A stretch of DNA of 64,000 nt from positions 744,001-808,000 of the forward strand of contig OW818695.1 in the NCBI GenBank assembly GCA_942493345.1, in the 5' to 3' direction. The notes under the pieces are model-generated. The model worked only from the letters and a program-made list of their open reading frames with translations, did no database searches and was not told the origin of the DNA. This document shows, one piece after another, positions 24,736 to 32,839 of the stretch. The position numbers and the translations under genes were made by a program. Every line of letters starts with the position of its first letter. The first letter of the stretch is position 1. This DNA comes from GWE2-42-39 sp942493345 (GTDB lineage: Bacteria; Bacteroidota; Bacteroidia; Bacteroidales; Prolixibacteraceae).

Positions 24736-25785
24736 ATGTCGAAAAAAATAAAAAGAACGCACAAAACAGGTATGCCACCCGGTTCTCTTGTTTATACCGG
24801 TCAAATCAAGGAAGTAAAAACCCGTATTGAATTTATCTGTTTCGATGATGAACGGTATTCAAAACGGGAGGGTTCGGTCGAACAAATCGCGGAACTTCAG
24901 AAAGACCAGATCAACTGGGTGAAAGTAACCGGACTCGATGAAATTGCAAGGATCGAAGAAATTGGAAAACAACTGGGACTGAGCCGCCTGCTGCTCGAAG
25001 ACATCCTGAACATCAACCAACGTCCGGTTTTCAGCGAATACAACAAAGCGCTTTTCATCAGCCTGAAAGCCCTGCACCCCAACGGCGACAGGCCTGAATT
25101 CAGGCACTTGAGCTTTATACTGACTTCAGAAATGCTGATTTCTTTTGCAGAAGAAGATCATTTGGCTTTCAGGATGGTAGAAGAACGTTTATCTCTAAAA
25201 ACCAGCAAACTCCGAAAAAAAGGAATCGATTATCTTTTACATGCTTTTCTGGATGTGGTGGTCGACCAGTACACGGAATACCTGGATACCATGACCGATT
25301 CAATTGAGATGTACGACGAAAAAGTACTGAAGAACCCAACCGAAGATTTGCTTTTCGAAATTCAGCAAGTACGCAGGCAACTGATCGATATTGAACGGCT
25401 GGTTTCGCCTCTGCGCGATGTTTTGAACCAACTGATCAACACGAACGACGAAATCATTGTCGACACCTCGCATCCGTATTACCGCGATGTACTCGACCAT
25501 CTGATGTATTTGCTCGAAAATATAAAATCCGATATTGAACTCACCTCCAGCCTGAAAGACTTTTACGTGTCGCGCGTGAACCTGAACATGAATAAGGTAA
25601 TTCAACTACTGACCATCTTTTCTGTGATTTTTATGCCTCTTACCTTTTTGGTCGGGGTGTACGGTATGAACTTTGAGAACATGCCTGAACTACGCACCCG
25701 CTACGGCTATTTTGTAGTATTGGGTATTATGTTTCTGATTTTTATTGGCATGTTGATTTTCTTCCGACGGAAAAAGTGGATGTGA
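24736..25785 (+). CDS. corA: Magnesium/cobalt transporter CorA
   Basis: 349 residues from ATG 24736; upstream in-frame starts would add a poorly conserved 26-residue tail. The long acidic cytosolic domain (with ETSHPYYRDVLDHL-like funnel helix) is followed by two membrane helices near the end, VIQLLTIFSVIFMPLTFLVGV and GYFVVLGIMFLIFIGMLIFF, separated by the selectivity motif YGMNFENMPEL. A basic KRKKWM-like tail closes it, as in CorA. It mediates Mg2+ (and Co2+) influx across the inner membrane as a homopentamer. Confidence 0.92.
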   Translation: MSKKIKRTHKTGMPPGSLVYTGQIKEVKTRIEFICFDDERYSKREGSVEQIAELQKDQINWVKVTGLDEIARIEEIGKQLGLSRLLLEDILNINQRPVFSEYNKALFISLKALHPNGDRPEFRHLSFILTSEMLISFAEEDHLAFRMVEERLSLKTSKLRKKGIDYLLHAFLDVVVDQYTEYLDTMTDSIEMYDEKVLKNPTEDLLFEIQQVRRQLIDIERLVSPLRDVLNQLINTNDEIIVDTSHPYYRDVLDHLMYLLENIKSDIELTSSLKDFYVSRVNLNMNKVIQLLTIFSVIFMPLTFLVGVYGMNFENMPELRTRYGYFVVLGIMFLIFIGMLIFFRRKKWM

Positions 25786-25804
25786 GACTATATCTGGTCG
25801 TAAA

Positions 25805-25832
25805 TAAAAAAAGCACCTTGTTCAAGATGCTC
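25805..25832 (-). terminator. Terminator after the sigma factor / small-protein operon
   Basis: On the minus strand AGCATCTTG and CAAGGTGCT form a hairpin with a two-base loop, followed by TTTTTTT. It lies 20 bases beyond the small gene and also faces the end of corA. Confidence 0.8.
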
Positions 25833-25853
25833 TTCAATTTCTTCGGAGTTGCT

Positions 25854-26066
25854 CTAATTCAGGTTCAACTCAATATTTCCGGTACTTTTGGTCTCCATCA
25901 CATTGTATGAACGTGCAAAATTCAGGATTGCATCAATGCTTTCGGGAGCCGGCTCGTACATGTCGTCATTAAAACTGCTAAAAATTTCTTCGGAAAGAAA
26001 TTCATTCTTTTGTTCGTTCTGCTGATATGTTTTAATGATGTAAGTTAAAGTAGAAATTTTCCTCAT
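25854..26066 (-). CDS. Small conserved protein downstream of an ECF sigma factor
   Basis: 70 residues: MRKISTLTYIIKTYQQNEQ, an acidic middle (EPAPESIDAILNFARSY) and the C-terminus ETKSTGNIELNLN. Cytosolic, no known domain. Small genes of this kind follow sigma-70-type ECF genes in several Bacteroidota, from memory, and could encode a regulator of the sigma factor. The start codon lies inside the right arm of a strong RNA hairpin (26054-26117), so translation may depend on melting or coupling. Confidence 0.7.
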   Translation of the reverse strand: MRKISTLTYIIKTYQQNEQKNEFLSEEIFSSFNDDMYEPAPESIDAILNFARSYNVMETKSTGNIELNLN

Positions 26067-26117
26067 AGGCGCTTTTCAATTTTTTATTTGAAATTAGAAC
26101 GCCTGTGAGGAAAATTT
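26054..26117 (-). promoter_or_regulatory. Long hairpin covering the start of the small sigma-linked gene
   Basis: AAATTTTCCTCACAGGCG (26117-26100, minus strand) is complementary to CGCCTATGAGGAAAATTT (26071-26054) with a single mismatch (a C-A opposition on the minus-strand RNA). The loop has an extra TTTCAA/TTGAAA pair. The second arm contains the ATG of the 70-residue gene (ATGAGGAAA) while the first arm begins 14 bases past the sigma factor stop. No T-run follows, so a plain terminator is unlikely; start-codon sequestration or mRNA processing is more plausible. Confidence 0.75.
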
Positions 26118-26130
26118 ATTGTACCCGCGC

Positions 26131-26724
26131 CTAATTTTTTGTCAGGATCAGGTTTCTCTTTTCAATCAGTTTTCGGAGGTTAATCAGCGCATAGCGCATC
26201 CGGCCAAGCGCCGTGTTAATGCTCACGTCGGTTTTGTCGGCAATTTCCTTAAAACTCAGTCCCAAGTAGTGGCGCATAATAATCACCTGACGCTGATCGT
26301 CGGGCAATTCTTCGATCAGCAGGCGCACATCGCTGGTGATCTGGTCGTACACCAACTGATCTTCAATCGTATCGTCGGCAAATTTCACCGAATTGAAAAG
26401 GTCCATCTCGAAATCATCGTTCGAAGTGGTATTCAGCAACTTTTCCCTTCTGAAATGGTCGATAATCAGGTTGTGCGCGATACGGAGCACCCAAGAGATA
26501 AACTTACCGTCTTCGGTGTACCTGCCGGTTTTCAGCGAGCGGATAACTTTAACAAACGTATCCTGAAAAAGATCTTCGGCAAGGTGCTGATTTTTTACAA
26601 TCAGAACAATGTAAGTATAAACTCTGTTTTTATGACGGTTGATGAGGATCTCAATGGCGGATTGGTCACCATCAACAAATTGTTTAACGAGCGAATTATC
26701 ACTCAACGTTTCAGTTCTGAACAT
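26131..26724 (-). CDS. RNA polymerase sigma factor, ECF family
   Basis: 197 residues. Region 2 runs through EILINRHKNRVYTYIVLIVKN and AEDLFQDTFVKVIRSL to FISWVLRIAHNLIIDHFRRE; region 4 has ELPDDQRQVIIMRHYLGLSFKEIAD followed by the helix-turn-helix INTALGRMRYALINLRKLIE. It has the length and motifs of the SigW/RpoE group. No transmembrane anti-sigma gene follows; instead the 70-residue protein is next. It is divergent from uvrA, with 161 bases between the start codons. Confidence 0.92.
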   Translation of the reverse strand: MFRTETLSDNSLVKQFVDGDQSAIEILINRHKNRVYTYIVLIVKNQHLAEDLFQDTFVKVIRSLKTGRYTEDGKFISWVLRIAHNLIIDHFRREKLLNTTSNDDFEMDLFNSVKFADDTIEDQLVYDQITSDVRLLIEELPDDQRQVIIMRHYLGLSFKEIADKTDVSINTALGRMRYALINLRKLIEKRNLILTKN

Positions 26725-26808
26725 GACTCTGCGTTTTTATTTTCTGTCAAATAAAGAGTAGAGTTCTGTCGATAGGCAAAAGGTTTTAGTAAACGTTAAA
26801 CAATTTGT

Positions 26809-26816
26809 TAATTTTG
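26809..26816 (+). promoter_or_regulatory. Candidate uvrA promoter, -7 box
   Basis: TAATTTTG matches TAnnTTTG. A weak GGTTTTAG lies about 20 bases upstream where the -33 box is expected. The box is 70 bases ahead of the uvrA start codon. Confidence 0.45.
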
Positions 26817-26885
26817 CGTGCTGTAAATTTGAAGCATTTTTCCGAGAAATGCAAATATGAACGAAAGATTTTAATTAACAAAAAT

Positions 26886-29705
26886 ATGAACGGCCCGAAA
26901 AACAACCATCCGTCTATTCAAATTAAAGGTGCACGGGTGCATAACCTGAAAAATATTGATCTGAATATTGAACGAAACAAATTCGTGGTCATTACCGGAT
27001 TGTCGGGTTCGGGCAAATCGTCGCTGGCGTTCGACACACTTTATGCGGAAGGCCAACGGCGCTATGTCGAGAGCCTTTCGTCGTATGCACGTCAGTTTTT
27101 GGGCCGTATCAACAAGCCGGAAGTCGATTACATAAAAGGAATTCCGCCGGCCATTGCCATCGAGCAAAAGGTAAATACGCGAAACCCGCGTTCAACAGTG
27201 GGTACTTCGACCGAAATTTACGATTACATGAAACTTCTTTTTGCCCGCATCGGACGGACTGTTTCGCCAATTTCAGGAAAAGAAGTAAAACAGCACCAGG
27301 TGGGCGACGTCGTGAAATTCATCACCGGGTTTCCGGAAGGAACGCACATTCTGATTTGCTCTCCTTTACGAAAAAAGAACGGAAGATCGGTTCTTCAGAA
27401 AGCAGAACTGTTGCTGCAACAAGGATTTACACGGGTCGAAATCGATTCAGAAATAAAACGGATTGACGAAATACTGAAACTGGGAAATATCGAATCCCTT
27501 AAACATTCAGTATGCAATTTGGTGATCGATCGATTGAGTGTGCAAAACGATGAAGATGTGATTAGCCGGATAGCCGACTCGGTGCAAACGGCTTTTTTTG
27601 AAGGTCACGGCGAGTGTGTGCTCAAAGTTTATCAGGGTGAAAAGGTAATTGAAGAACATTTCTCGAATATTTTTGAAGCCGACGGAATGGAATTTGAAGA
27701 ACCTTCGGTACATCTTTTCAGCTTTAACAACCCGGTTGGCGCGTGCCCTACCTGCGAAGGTTATGGTAAAGTGATCGGAATCGACGAAGATTTGGTGATT
27801 CCCAATAAATCGCTTTCGGTTTACCAGGATGCCGTTGCCTGCTGGAAAGGTGAAAAAATGGGCGAATGGAAAGACCGCATGTTTTACAGCGCCGAAAAGT
27901 TCGATTTCCCGATACACAAACCCTATTACGAACTGAGCGACGTGCAAAAACAATTGCTTTGGATCGGCAACCAATATTTTGAAGGGCTGAACAGCTTTTT
28001 TAAAATGCTGGAAGAAAATACCTACAAAATACAGTACCGGGTTATGCTTTCGCGCTACCGTGGTAAAACGGTTTGCCCCGAATGCCGTGGCAGCCGCCTG
28101 AAAAAAGAAGCAGGTTATGTAAAAATCGGCAATACATCGGTTCAGGATTTGGTACTGATGCCCGTGAACGAGCTGAAAGTTTTCTTCAATAAACTGAAAT
28201 TAAGAGAACACGAACACCTGATTGCCAAACGAATTTTAATTGAAATACAAAACCGCATCGACTTTTTGTGCGATGTCGGGCTGGGCTACCTGACCCTGAA
28301 CCGCTTGTCGTCGACGTTGTCGGGGGGCGAATCGCAACGCATCAATCTGGCCACTTCGCTGGGAAGCAGCCTGGTCGGCTCGATGTACATTCTCGACGAA
28401 CCGAGCATTGGCCTGCATTCGCGCGATACAGACCGGCTGATCGGCGTTTTGCGGAAATTGCAAAAGATTGGCAATTCGGTAATTGTGGTGGAACACGATG
28501 AAGATATTATCCGCGCTGCCGATGAAATTATCGACATTGGCCCGATGGCCGGAAGGCTGGGTGGAGAAGTAGTTTTTCAGGGAACCCACGAACAACTTGA
28601 AAAATCAGAAGACAGTCTCACCGCAAAATACCTGACCGGGAAAGAAAAAATTGAAGTGCCAAGAATCCGCCGCAAATGGAATAATTACGTTGAACTGATT
28701 GGCGCCCGCGAGAACAACCTGAAAAATATCAGCACCAAATTTCCGCTGAATACAATGTGTGTCGTGACCGGCGTTTCCGGCTCCGGGAAATCGTCGTTGG
28801 TAACCAAAATTTTATATCCGGCACTGGCAAAAATGTACGGTGGCTTCAGCGAAAGAACCGGGCATCACGATGCAATAAAAGGCGATTTTCAGTTGATTAC
28901 TTCCATCGAGTTTGTCGACCAGAACCCGATCGGCAAATCGTCGCGCTCGAACCCGGTTACCTACCTGAAAGCCTACGACGAAATACGCAAACTTTTCTCC
29001 GAGCAAAAATCGGCACAATATCACGGCTTCACCGCATCGCACTTCTCGTTCAACGTGGATGGCGGGCGCTGCGAGGAATGTCAGGGCGAAGGCGAAATAA
29101 ACGTTGAAATGCAGTTCATGGCCGACATTCACCTGGTATGCGAAAGCTGTAAAGGCAAACGCTTCAAAGATGAAATTCTGGAAATCATGTACCGGGAAAA
29201 GAATGTTTACGATATACTGGAAATGACGATCAACGAAGCGGTTGAATTTTTTTCGACCGGAAAAAGTTCAACCGAAAAGAAAGTGGCCAAACGCCTGAAG
29301 CCATTGCAGGACGTAGGGTTGGGCTATGTAAAACTGGGACAGTCGTCAAGCACCTTGTCGGGCGGCGAAAGTCAGCGTATCAAACTGGCCTCGTTTCTGG
29401 CCAAAGAGAAGGACAGCCCTTCCCTGTTTATCTTCGATGAACCGACCACCGGTCTTCATTTCCACGACATCAAAAAACTATTGGGTTCATTCGATGCGCT
29501 GCTTGAACGCGGCCACAGCATCATCATTATTGAACACAATCTGGAAGTTATAAAATGTGCCGACTGGGTTATCGATCTCGGCCCCGAAGGTGGCAAAGAC
29601 GGCGGTTATCTGCTGTTTGAAGGCACGCCAGAGGATTTAATAAAAGTTGAAAAATCGTACACCGGACAAGCGTTGCGCGAGAAACTGGGAACAGGCCGGA
29701 AATAA
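26886..29705 (+). CDS. uvrA: Excinuclease ABC subunit A
   Basis: 939 residues from ATG 26886. Two ABC modules: Walker A GLSGSGKSSL near 38 and GVSGSGKSSL near 630, two signatures LSGGESQRI, Walker B boxes YILDEPSIGLH and FIFDEPTTGLH. Zinc sites are visible in the insertion (CPTCEGYG with CPECRGSR) and near the C-terminal module (CEECQGEGE with CESCKGKR). The first CxxC usually found after LFARIG is replaced by SPISG, a variant I recall from Bacteroidota. UvrA recognises bulky DNA lesions with UvrB in nucleotide excision repair. Confidence 0.94.
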   Translation: MNGPKNNHPSIQIKGARVHNLKNIDLNIERNKFVVITGLSGSGKSSLAFDTLYAEGQRRYVESLSSYARQFLGRINKPEVDYIKGIPPAIAIEQKVNTRNPRSTVGTSTEIYDYMKLLFARIGRTVSPISGKEVKQHQVGDVVKFITGFPEGTHILICSPLRKKNGRSVLQKAELLLQQGFTRVEIDSEIKRIDEILKLGNIESLKHSVCNLVIDRLSVQNDEDVISRIADSVQTAFFEGHGECVLKVYQGEKVIEEHFSNIFEADGMEFEEPSVHLFSFNNPVGACPTCEGYGKVIGIDEDLVIPNKSLSVYQDAVACWKGEKMGEWKDRMFYSAEKFDFPIHKPYYELSDVQKQLLWIGNQYFEGLNSFFKMLEENTYKIQYRVMLSRYRGKTVCPECRGSRLKKEAGYVKIGNTSVQDLVLMPVNELKVFFNKLKLREHEHLIAKRILIEIQNRIDFLCDVGLGYLTLNRLSSTLSGGESQRINLATSLGSSLVGSMYILDEPSIGLHSRDTDRLIGVLRKLQKIGNSVIVVEHDEDIIRAADEIIDIGPMAGRLGGEVVFQGTHEQLEKSEDSLTAKYLTGKEKIEVPRIRRKWNNYVELIGARENNLKNISTKFPLNTMCVVTGVSGSGKSSLVTKILYPALAKMYGGFSERTGHHDAIKGDFQLITSIEFVDQNPIGKSSRSNPVTYLKAYDEIRKLFSEQKSAQYHGFTASHFSFNVDGGRCEECQGEGEINVEMQFMADIHLVCESCKGKRFKDEILEIMYREKNVYDILEMTINEAVEFFSTGKSSTEKKVAKRLKPLQDVGLGYVKLGQSSSTLSGGESQRIKLASFLAKEKDSPSLFIFDEPTTGLHFHDIKKLLGSFDALLERGHSIIIIEHNLEVIKCADWVIDLGPEGGKDGGYLLFEGTPEDLIKVEKSYTGQALREKLGTGRK

Positions 29706-29724
29706 TATCCAACCATCATTTAAT

Positions 29725-29869
29725 TGTCATTCTGAGCGAAGCGAAGAATCTCTAACTTTATAGAGTGAAACATAAGACCCTTCACTACGTTCAGGGTGAC
29801 AAAATAAGGTTGACACGACACTAGTTCGAAGCTATATACAACAGATTCTTCGCTTTGCTCAGAATGACA
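29725..29869. repeat. Paired GTCATTCTGAGC dispersed repeats, inverted
   Basis: GTCATTCTGAGCGAAGCGAAGAATCT starts at 29725 (first 12 bases identical to the reverse of the right copy), a middle copy ending GTTCAGGGTGAC ends near 29800, and an inverted copy AGATTCTTCGCTTTGCTCAG ends with AATGAC at 29869. They fill the space between the convergent uvrA and FAH-family genes and could fold into a long hairpin acting as a two-way transcription stop. The family also occurs degenerate at 11500. Confidence 0.88.
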
Positions 29870-29875
29870 AAAGCT

Positions 29876-30490
29876 CTACTTCACCTGGAAATCGAACATT
29901 TTCCGTCCTTCGAGAAAACCTTCGAGCCGGTCGCCAATTTTAACCGGGCCAACCCCTTCCGGAGTTCCGGTATAAATCAGATCGCCAATTTTCAGGGTGA
30001 AATATTTTGAAACCTGCGAAACCAGCTCATCAATCGGGAAAATCATCATTGCGGAATTACCATCCTGCACTGTTTTTCCATTCAGTTTAAGCTGAAATTT
30101 AATGGACGCCGGATCGGGCAATTCTGCTACCGGGACAAAATCTTTGCTAATTACAGCCGAACAGTCGAATGCCTTTGATTTTTCCCACGGAAGGCCTTCG
30201 GCCCGAAGCTGATTTTGGACATCGCGTGCCGTAAAATCGATGCCCAGCCCGATTTCAGAATAGTAGCGATTGGCAAACGGCCGCTCGATGGACTTTCCCA
30301 ACCGATTGATACGCACCACCAATTCCACTTCGTAATGCAGATTATTACTCCAGTCGGGAATATAAAACGGATCGTTGTTGCGTAACAAAGCCGAATCGGG
30401 TTTCATGAAAATTACCGGTTCAGTTGGAACATCACTTTTAAATTCTTTGGTATGCGCCACATAATTGAGCCCAATACAAATGATTTTCAT
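29876..30490 (-). CDS. Fumarylacetoacetate hydrolase family protein
   Basis: 204 residues, the compact single-domain form. Family motifs: CIGLNYVAHTKEF at the start, EPVIFMKPDSAL, HYEVELVVRINRLGKSI with the metal-binding Glu residues, GIDFTARDVQ, KSKAFDCSAV and YTGTPEGVGPVKIGD. Close relatives act as acylpyruvases or oxaloacetate tautomerases/decarboxylases; the substrate is not decided by sequence. Monocistronic, with relics of CCCC/GGGG-type repeats on its 5' side. Confidence 0.9.
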   Translation of the reverse strand: MKIICIGLNYVAHTKEFKSDVPTEPVIFMKPDSALLRNNDPFYIPDWSNNLHYEVELVVRINRLGKSIERPFANRYYSEIGLGIDFTARDVQNQLRAEGLPWEKSKAFDCSAVISKDFVPVAELPDPASIKFQLKLNGKTVQDGNSAMMIFPIDELVSQVSKYFTLKIGDLIYTGTPEGVGPVKIGDRLEGFLEGRKMFDFQVK

Positions 30491-30653
30491 AGTTTAACGA
30501 AGCCCCACCCGGCCTCCCCAAAAGGGAGGAGAATTCTGTATCTCCGGGTTTTGGCTGTTTTTTATATTTTTAATTCTTCAAATTCTTTAAATCCATAGCA
30601 TTGAACCATGTCACCCGTATCTTTCCCCCTTTTGGGGAATAAGAAGGGGGCCA

Positions 30654-31457
30654 TTATCCTTTCATCCGCAGCTTAATGGCTGTCAGCACTTTTTTCGTGT
30701 ACAGCGGAAATTCCCCGTTTATCATCCATCCGTAATACCCGGGTTGCTCACGCAAAACCTGTTCAACGGGCATTCCTTTGTTCTTGCCAAAATTGAAAAT
30801 TTCCACGCCATTGTCATCGTAAACAATTCGTCCCACGTAGTCAACATTGCGGTCGTACGACGAAAAATCACTCAAAGCAGGCACATCGTTCACAATCGGT
30901 TTGCTCACTTTGCCTCTCTGATCTTCGTATTCTTCTTCTTTGTACACATCAAGCTGGGCCTGTAACACTTCGTACGTTGCTTTGGTATCGGCCATGGCGC
31001 TGTGCGCATTTTCGAGAGGCTTTCCGCAGTAATATTTATAAGCTGCAGCCAATGTGCGTTTTTCCATCTTGTGAAAAATAGCCTGCACATCAATAAACTT
31101 GCGTTTTTTCAGGTCGATGTCGACCCCGGCGCGCAAAAATTCTTCGGCCAGCAGCGGAATGTCGAAACGATTTGAATTGAAACCGGCAAAATCGCAGCCT
31201 TCCATAAAATGAGTCAGTGTTTTGGCAATTTCCTTAAAAACCGGGGCATCCTTCACATCTTCATCATAAATCCCGTGAATCCGGCTCGATTCGACAGGTA
31301 TCGGCACTTCCGGATTAACCCGCTTCAAAAACTCCTCCTCTCTCCCGTCAACATGAATTTTCAACAAGGCAATCTCAACTATCCGGTCGGTAACAACATT
31401 GATCCCGGTCGTTTCAAGGTCGAGAAAAATCAAAGGGTTTCTAAGGTTAATCTTCAT
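30654..31457 (-). CDS. DnaQ-like 3'-5' exonuclease
   Basis: 267 residues. The exonuclease domain (1-175) has the DEDDh residues: FLDLETTGIN (Asp, Glu), HGIYDEDV, GFNSNRFDIPLL (Asp) and NAHSAMADTKAT (His, Asp). A ~90-residue C-terminal region (VEIFNFGKNKGMPVEQVLREQPGYYGWMIN) resembles the short module attached to exonucleases in Bacteroidota. It lies directly downstream of dnaN, separated by a terminator, and may act as a proofreading or repair nuclease. Confidence 0.87.
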   Translation of the reverse strand: MKINLRNPLIFLDLETTGINVVTDRIVEIALLKIHVDGREEEFLKRVNPEVPIPVESSRIHGIYDEDVKDAPVFKEIAKTLTHFMEGCDFAGFNSNRFDIPLLAEEFLRAGVDIDLKKRKFIDVQAIFHKMEKRTLAAAYKYYCGKPLENAHSAMADTKATYEVLQAQLDVYKEEEYEDQRGKVSKPIVNDVPALSDFSSYDRNVDYVGRIVYDDNGVEIFNFGKNKGMPVEQVLREQPGYYGWMINGEFPLYTKKVLTAIKLRMKG

Positions 31458-31482
31458 TTCTGTATTTTTTCGGTAAAGGACT

Positions 31483-31520
31483 AAAAAAAAACCTAACAGC
31501 GATAATCATCTGTTAGGTTT
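31483..31520 (-). terminator. Intrinsic terminator of dnaN
   Basis: On the minus strand AAACCTAACAG pairs with CTGTTAGGTTT around a ten-base loop, followed by a run of T. It begins 20 bases after the dnaN stop and separates it from the exonuclease gene. Confidence 0.9.
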
Positions 31521-31540
31521 ATATCGTCGGACTTGATTTC

Positions 31541-32671
31541 TTAAACATTTATCATCATTGGCATCAGCAACATCAGCACATCTTCTTCTTCGTGGTCGGT
31601 TTCGGCCGGAAGCAGAAGACCTGCGCGGGTCGGGTCGGAAAGCTCAACTTTTACATCAGAAGATGAGAGGTTCGACAGGATTTCCAACAAGAATGTCGAT
31701 TTGAAACCGATTTCCATTTCATCGCCTTCGTACTGACACTTCAGCCGTTCAACTGCTGAAATTGAAAAATCAACATCCTGTGCCGAAACAATCAACTGGC
31801 TTTCGTTCAGGTTCAATTTAATCAGGTTGCTGGCCTGGTTCGAGAACACCGATACCCGTTTCACCGTGTTGTATAGCTCCAGACGGTCGATGGTCATTTT
31901 ATTCGGGTTTTTGGTCGGAATTACCGAATTGTAACTCGGGTAGTTTCCTTCCACCAAACGGCAAATCAATTTATAATTGGTCAATTCGAAAATGGCATTT
32001 TTATCATCGAACGCAAGTTTTACATCAAATTCTTCTTTCGGAAGAAGGCTTTTCAGCAAACTGGCCGGTTTCTTCGGAAGAATAAACGACGAATCGACTT
32101 CAGACTTTACATCTTTGCGTTTGTAACGTACCAGTTTGTGGGCATCCGAAGCAACAAAAGTCATATCGTCAGCCGACATTTCAATAAAAATACCGTTCAT
32201 CACCGGGCGAAGTTCGTCGTCGGCAGTTGCAAACAAAGTTTTGTTGATTCCGCTTAAAAGTGCTTCGTGACTGACATTGATACTGGAAGCCACATCTTCT
32301 TTCAAACCCGGAATTTGCGGATAATCTTCACCATTCTGACCAACAATACTGAATTTTCCGTTGGCCGAGAAGATTTCAATACCGAACGTATCGCCACTGA
32401 TCTGAAAAGTCAGCGGTTGTTCCGGGAACTCTTTCAGGGTATCGTTCAGCAACTTGGCCGGAACAGCAATTTTCCCGTTCCCGTCGGTATTATCCAATTC
32501 GAGACTGGTAATCAAGGTCGATTCGAGATCAGAAGCAGTGATCGTTAGCTGGTTTTCATCTAACTGAAACAAATAGTTGTCGAGGATTGGCAACGTATTT
32601 TTAGAACTAATCACCTTGCTGATAGCAGACAAGTGACTAAGTAATTCGGTACTTGAAACAACAAACTTCAT
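31541..32671 (-). CDS. dnaN: DNA polymerase III beta subunit (sliding clamp)
   Basis: 376 residues with the three-domain clamp layout. Recognisable parts are MKFVVSSTELLSHLSAISKVI, LPILDNYLFQLDENQLTITASDLE, the domain-2 start FVASDAHKLVRYK, LICRLVEGNYPSYNSVIP, and the C-terminal LLMPMMI. It encircles DNA and tethers polymerases. dnaA is not adjacent, so this is not the classic dnaA-dnaN origin locus; that is usual in many Bacteroidota. Confidence 0.95.
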   Translation of the reverse strand: MKFVVSSTELLSHLSAISKVISSKNTLPILDNYLFQLDENQLTITASDLESTLITSLELDNTDGNGKIAVPAKLLNDTLKEFPEQPLTFQISGDTFGIEIFSANGKFSIVGQNGEDYPQIPGLKEDVASSINVSHEALLSGINKTLFATADDELRPVMNGIFIEMSADDMTFVASDAHKLVRYKRKDVKSEVDSSFILPKKPASLLKSLLPKEEFDVKLAFDDKNAIFELTNYKLICRLVEGNYPSYNSVIPTKNPNKMTIDRLELYNTVKRVSVFSNQASNLIKLNLNESQLIVSAQDVDFSISAVERLKCQYEGDEMEIGFKSTFLLEILSNLSSSDVKVELSDPTRAGLLLPAETDHEEEDVLMLLMPMMINV

Positions 32672-32839
32672 CGTATATTTTTTAATTTTTATAATCTAAT
32701 TTTCTTTTCCGGATAACCTTCCGGACAGGACTTTGGAGTCATACGAATATACAAACTTTGATTTTTTTTACCTATTGCTGACGAAATATTTTATTCAAAA
32801 GAAATGAGCACTATTAACAATCCAAAAAAGTTGAAGAAA

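Noticed and set aside
26131..26724. A transmembrane anti-sigma factor expected next to the ECF sigma gene
   Set aside because: The only following gene encodes a 70-residue soluble protein; no FecR-like or zinc anti-sigma frame exists nearby.
30491..30653. CCCC/GGGG-rich gap between the FAH-family and exonuclease genes as an RNA gene
   Set aside because: The motifs (CCCCCTTTTGGGG, GGGGAATAAGAAGGGGG) match common intergenic relics also seen near 62020-62130, and no defined RNA fold was seen.
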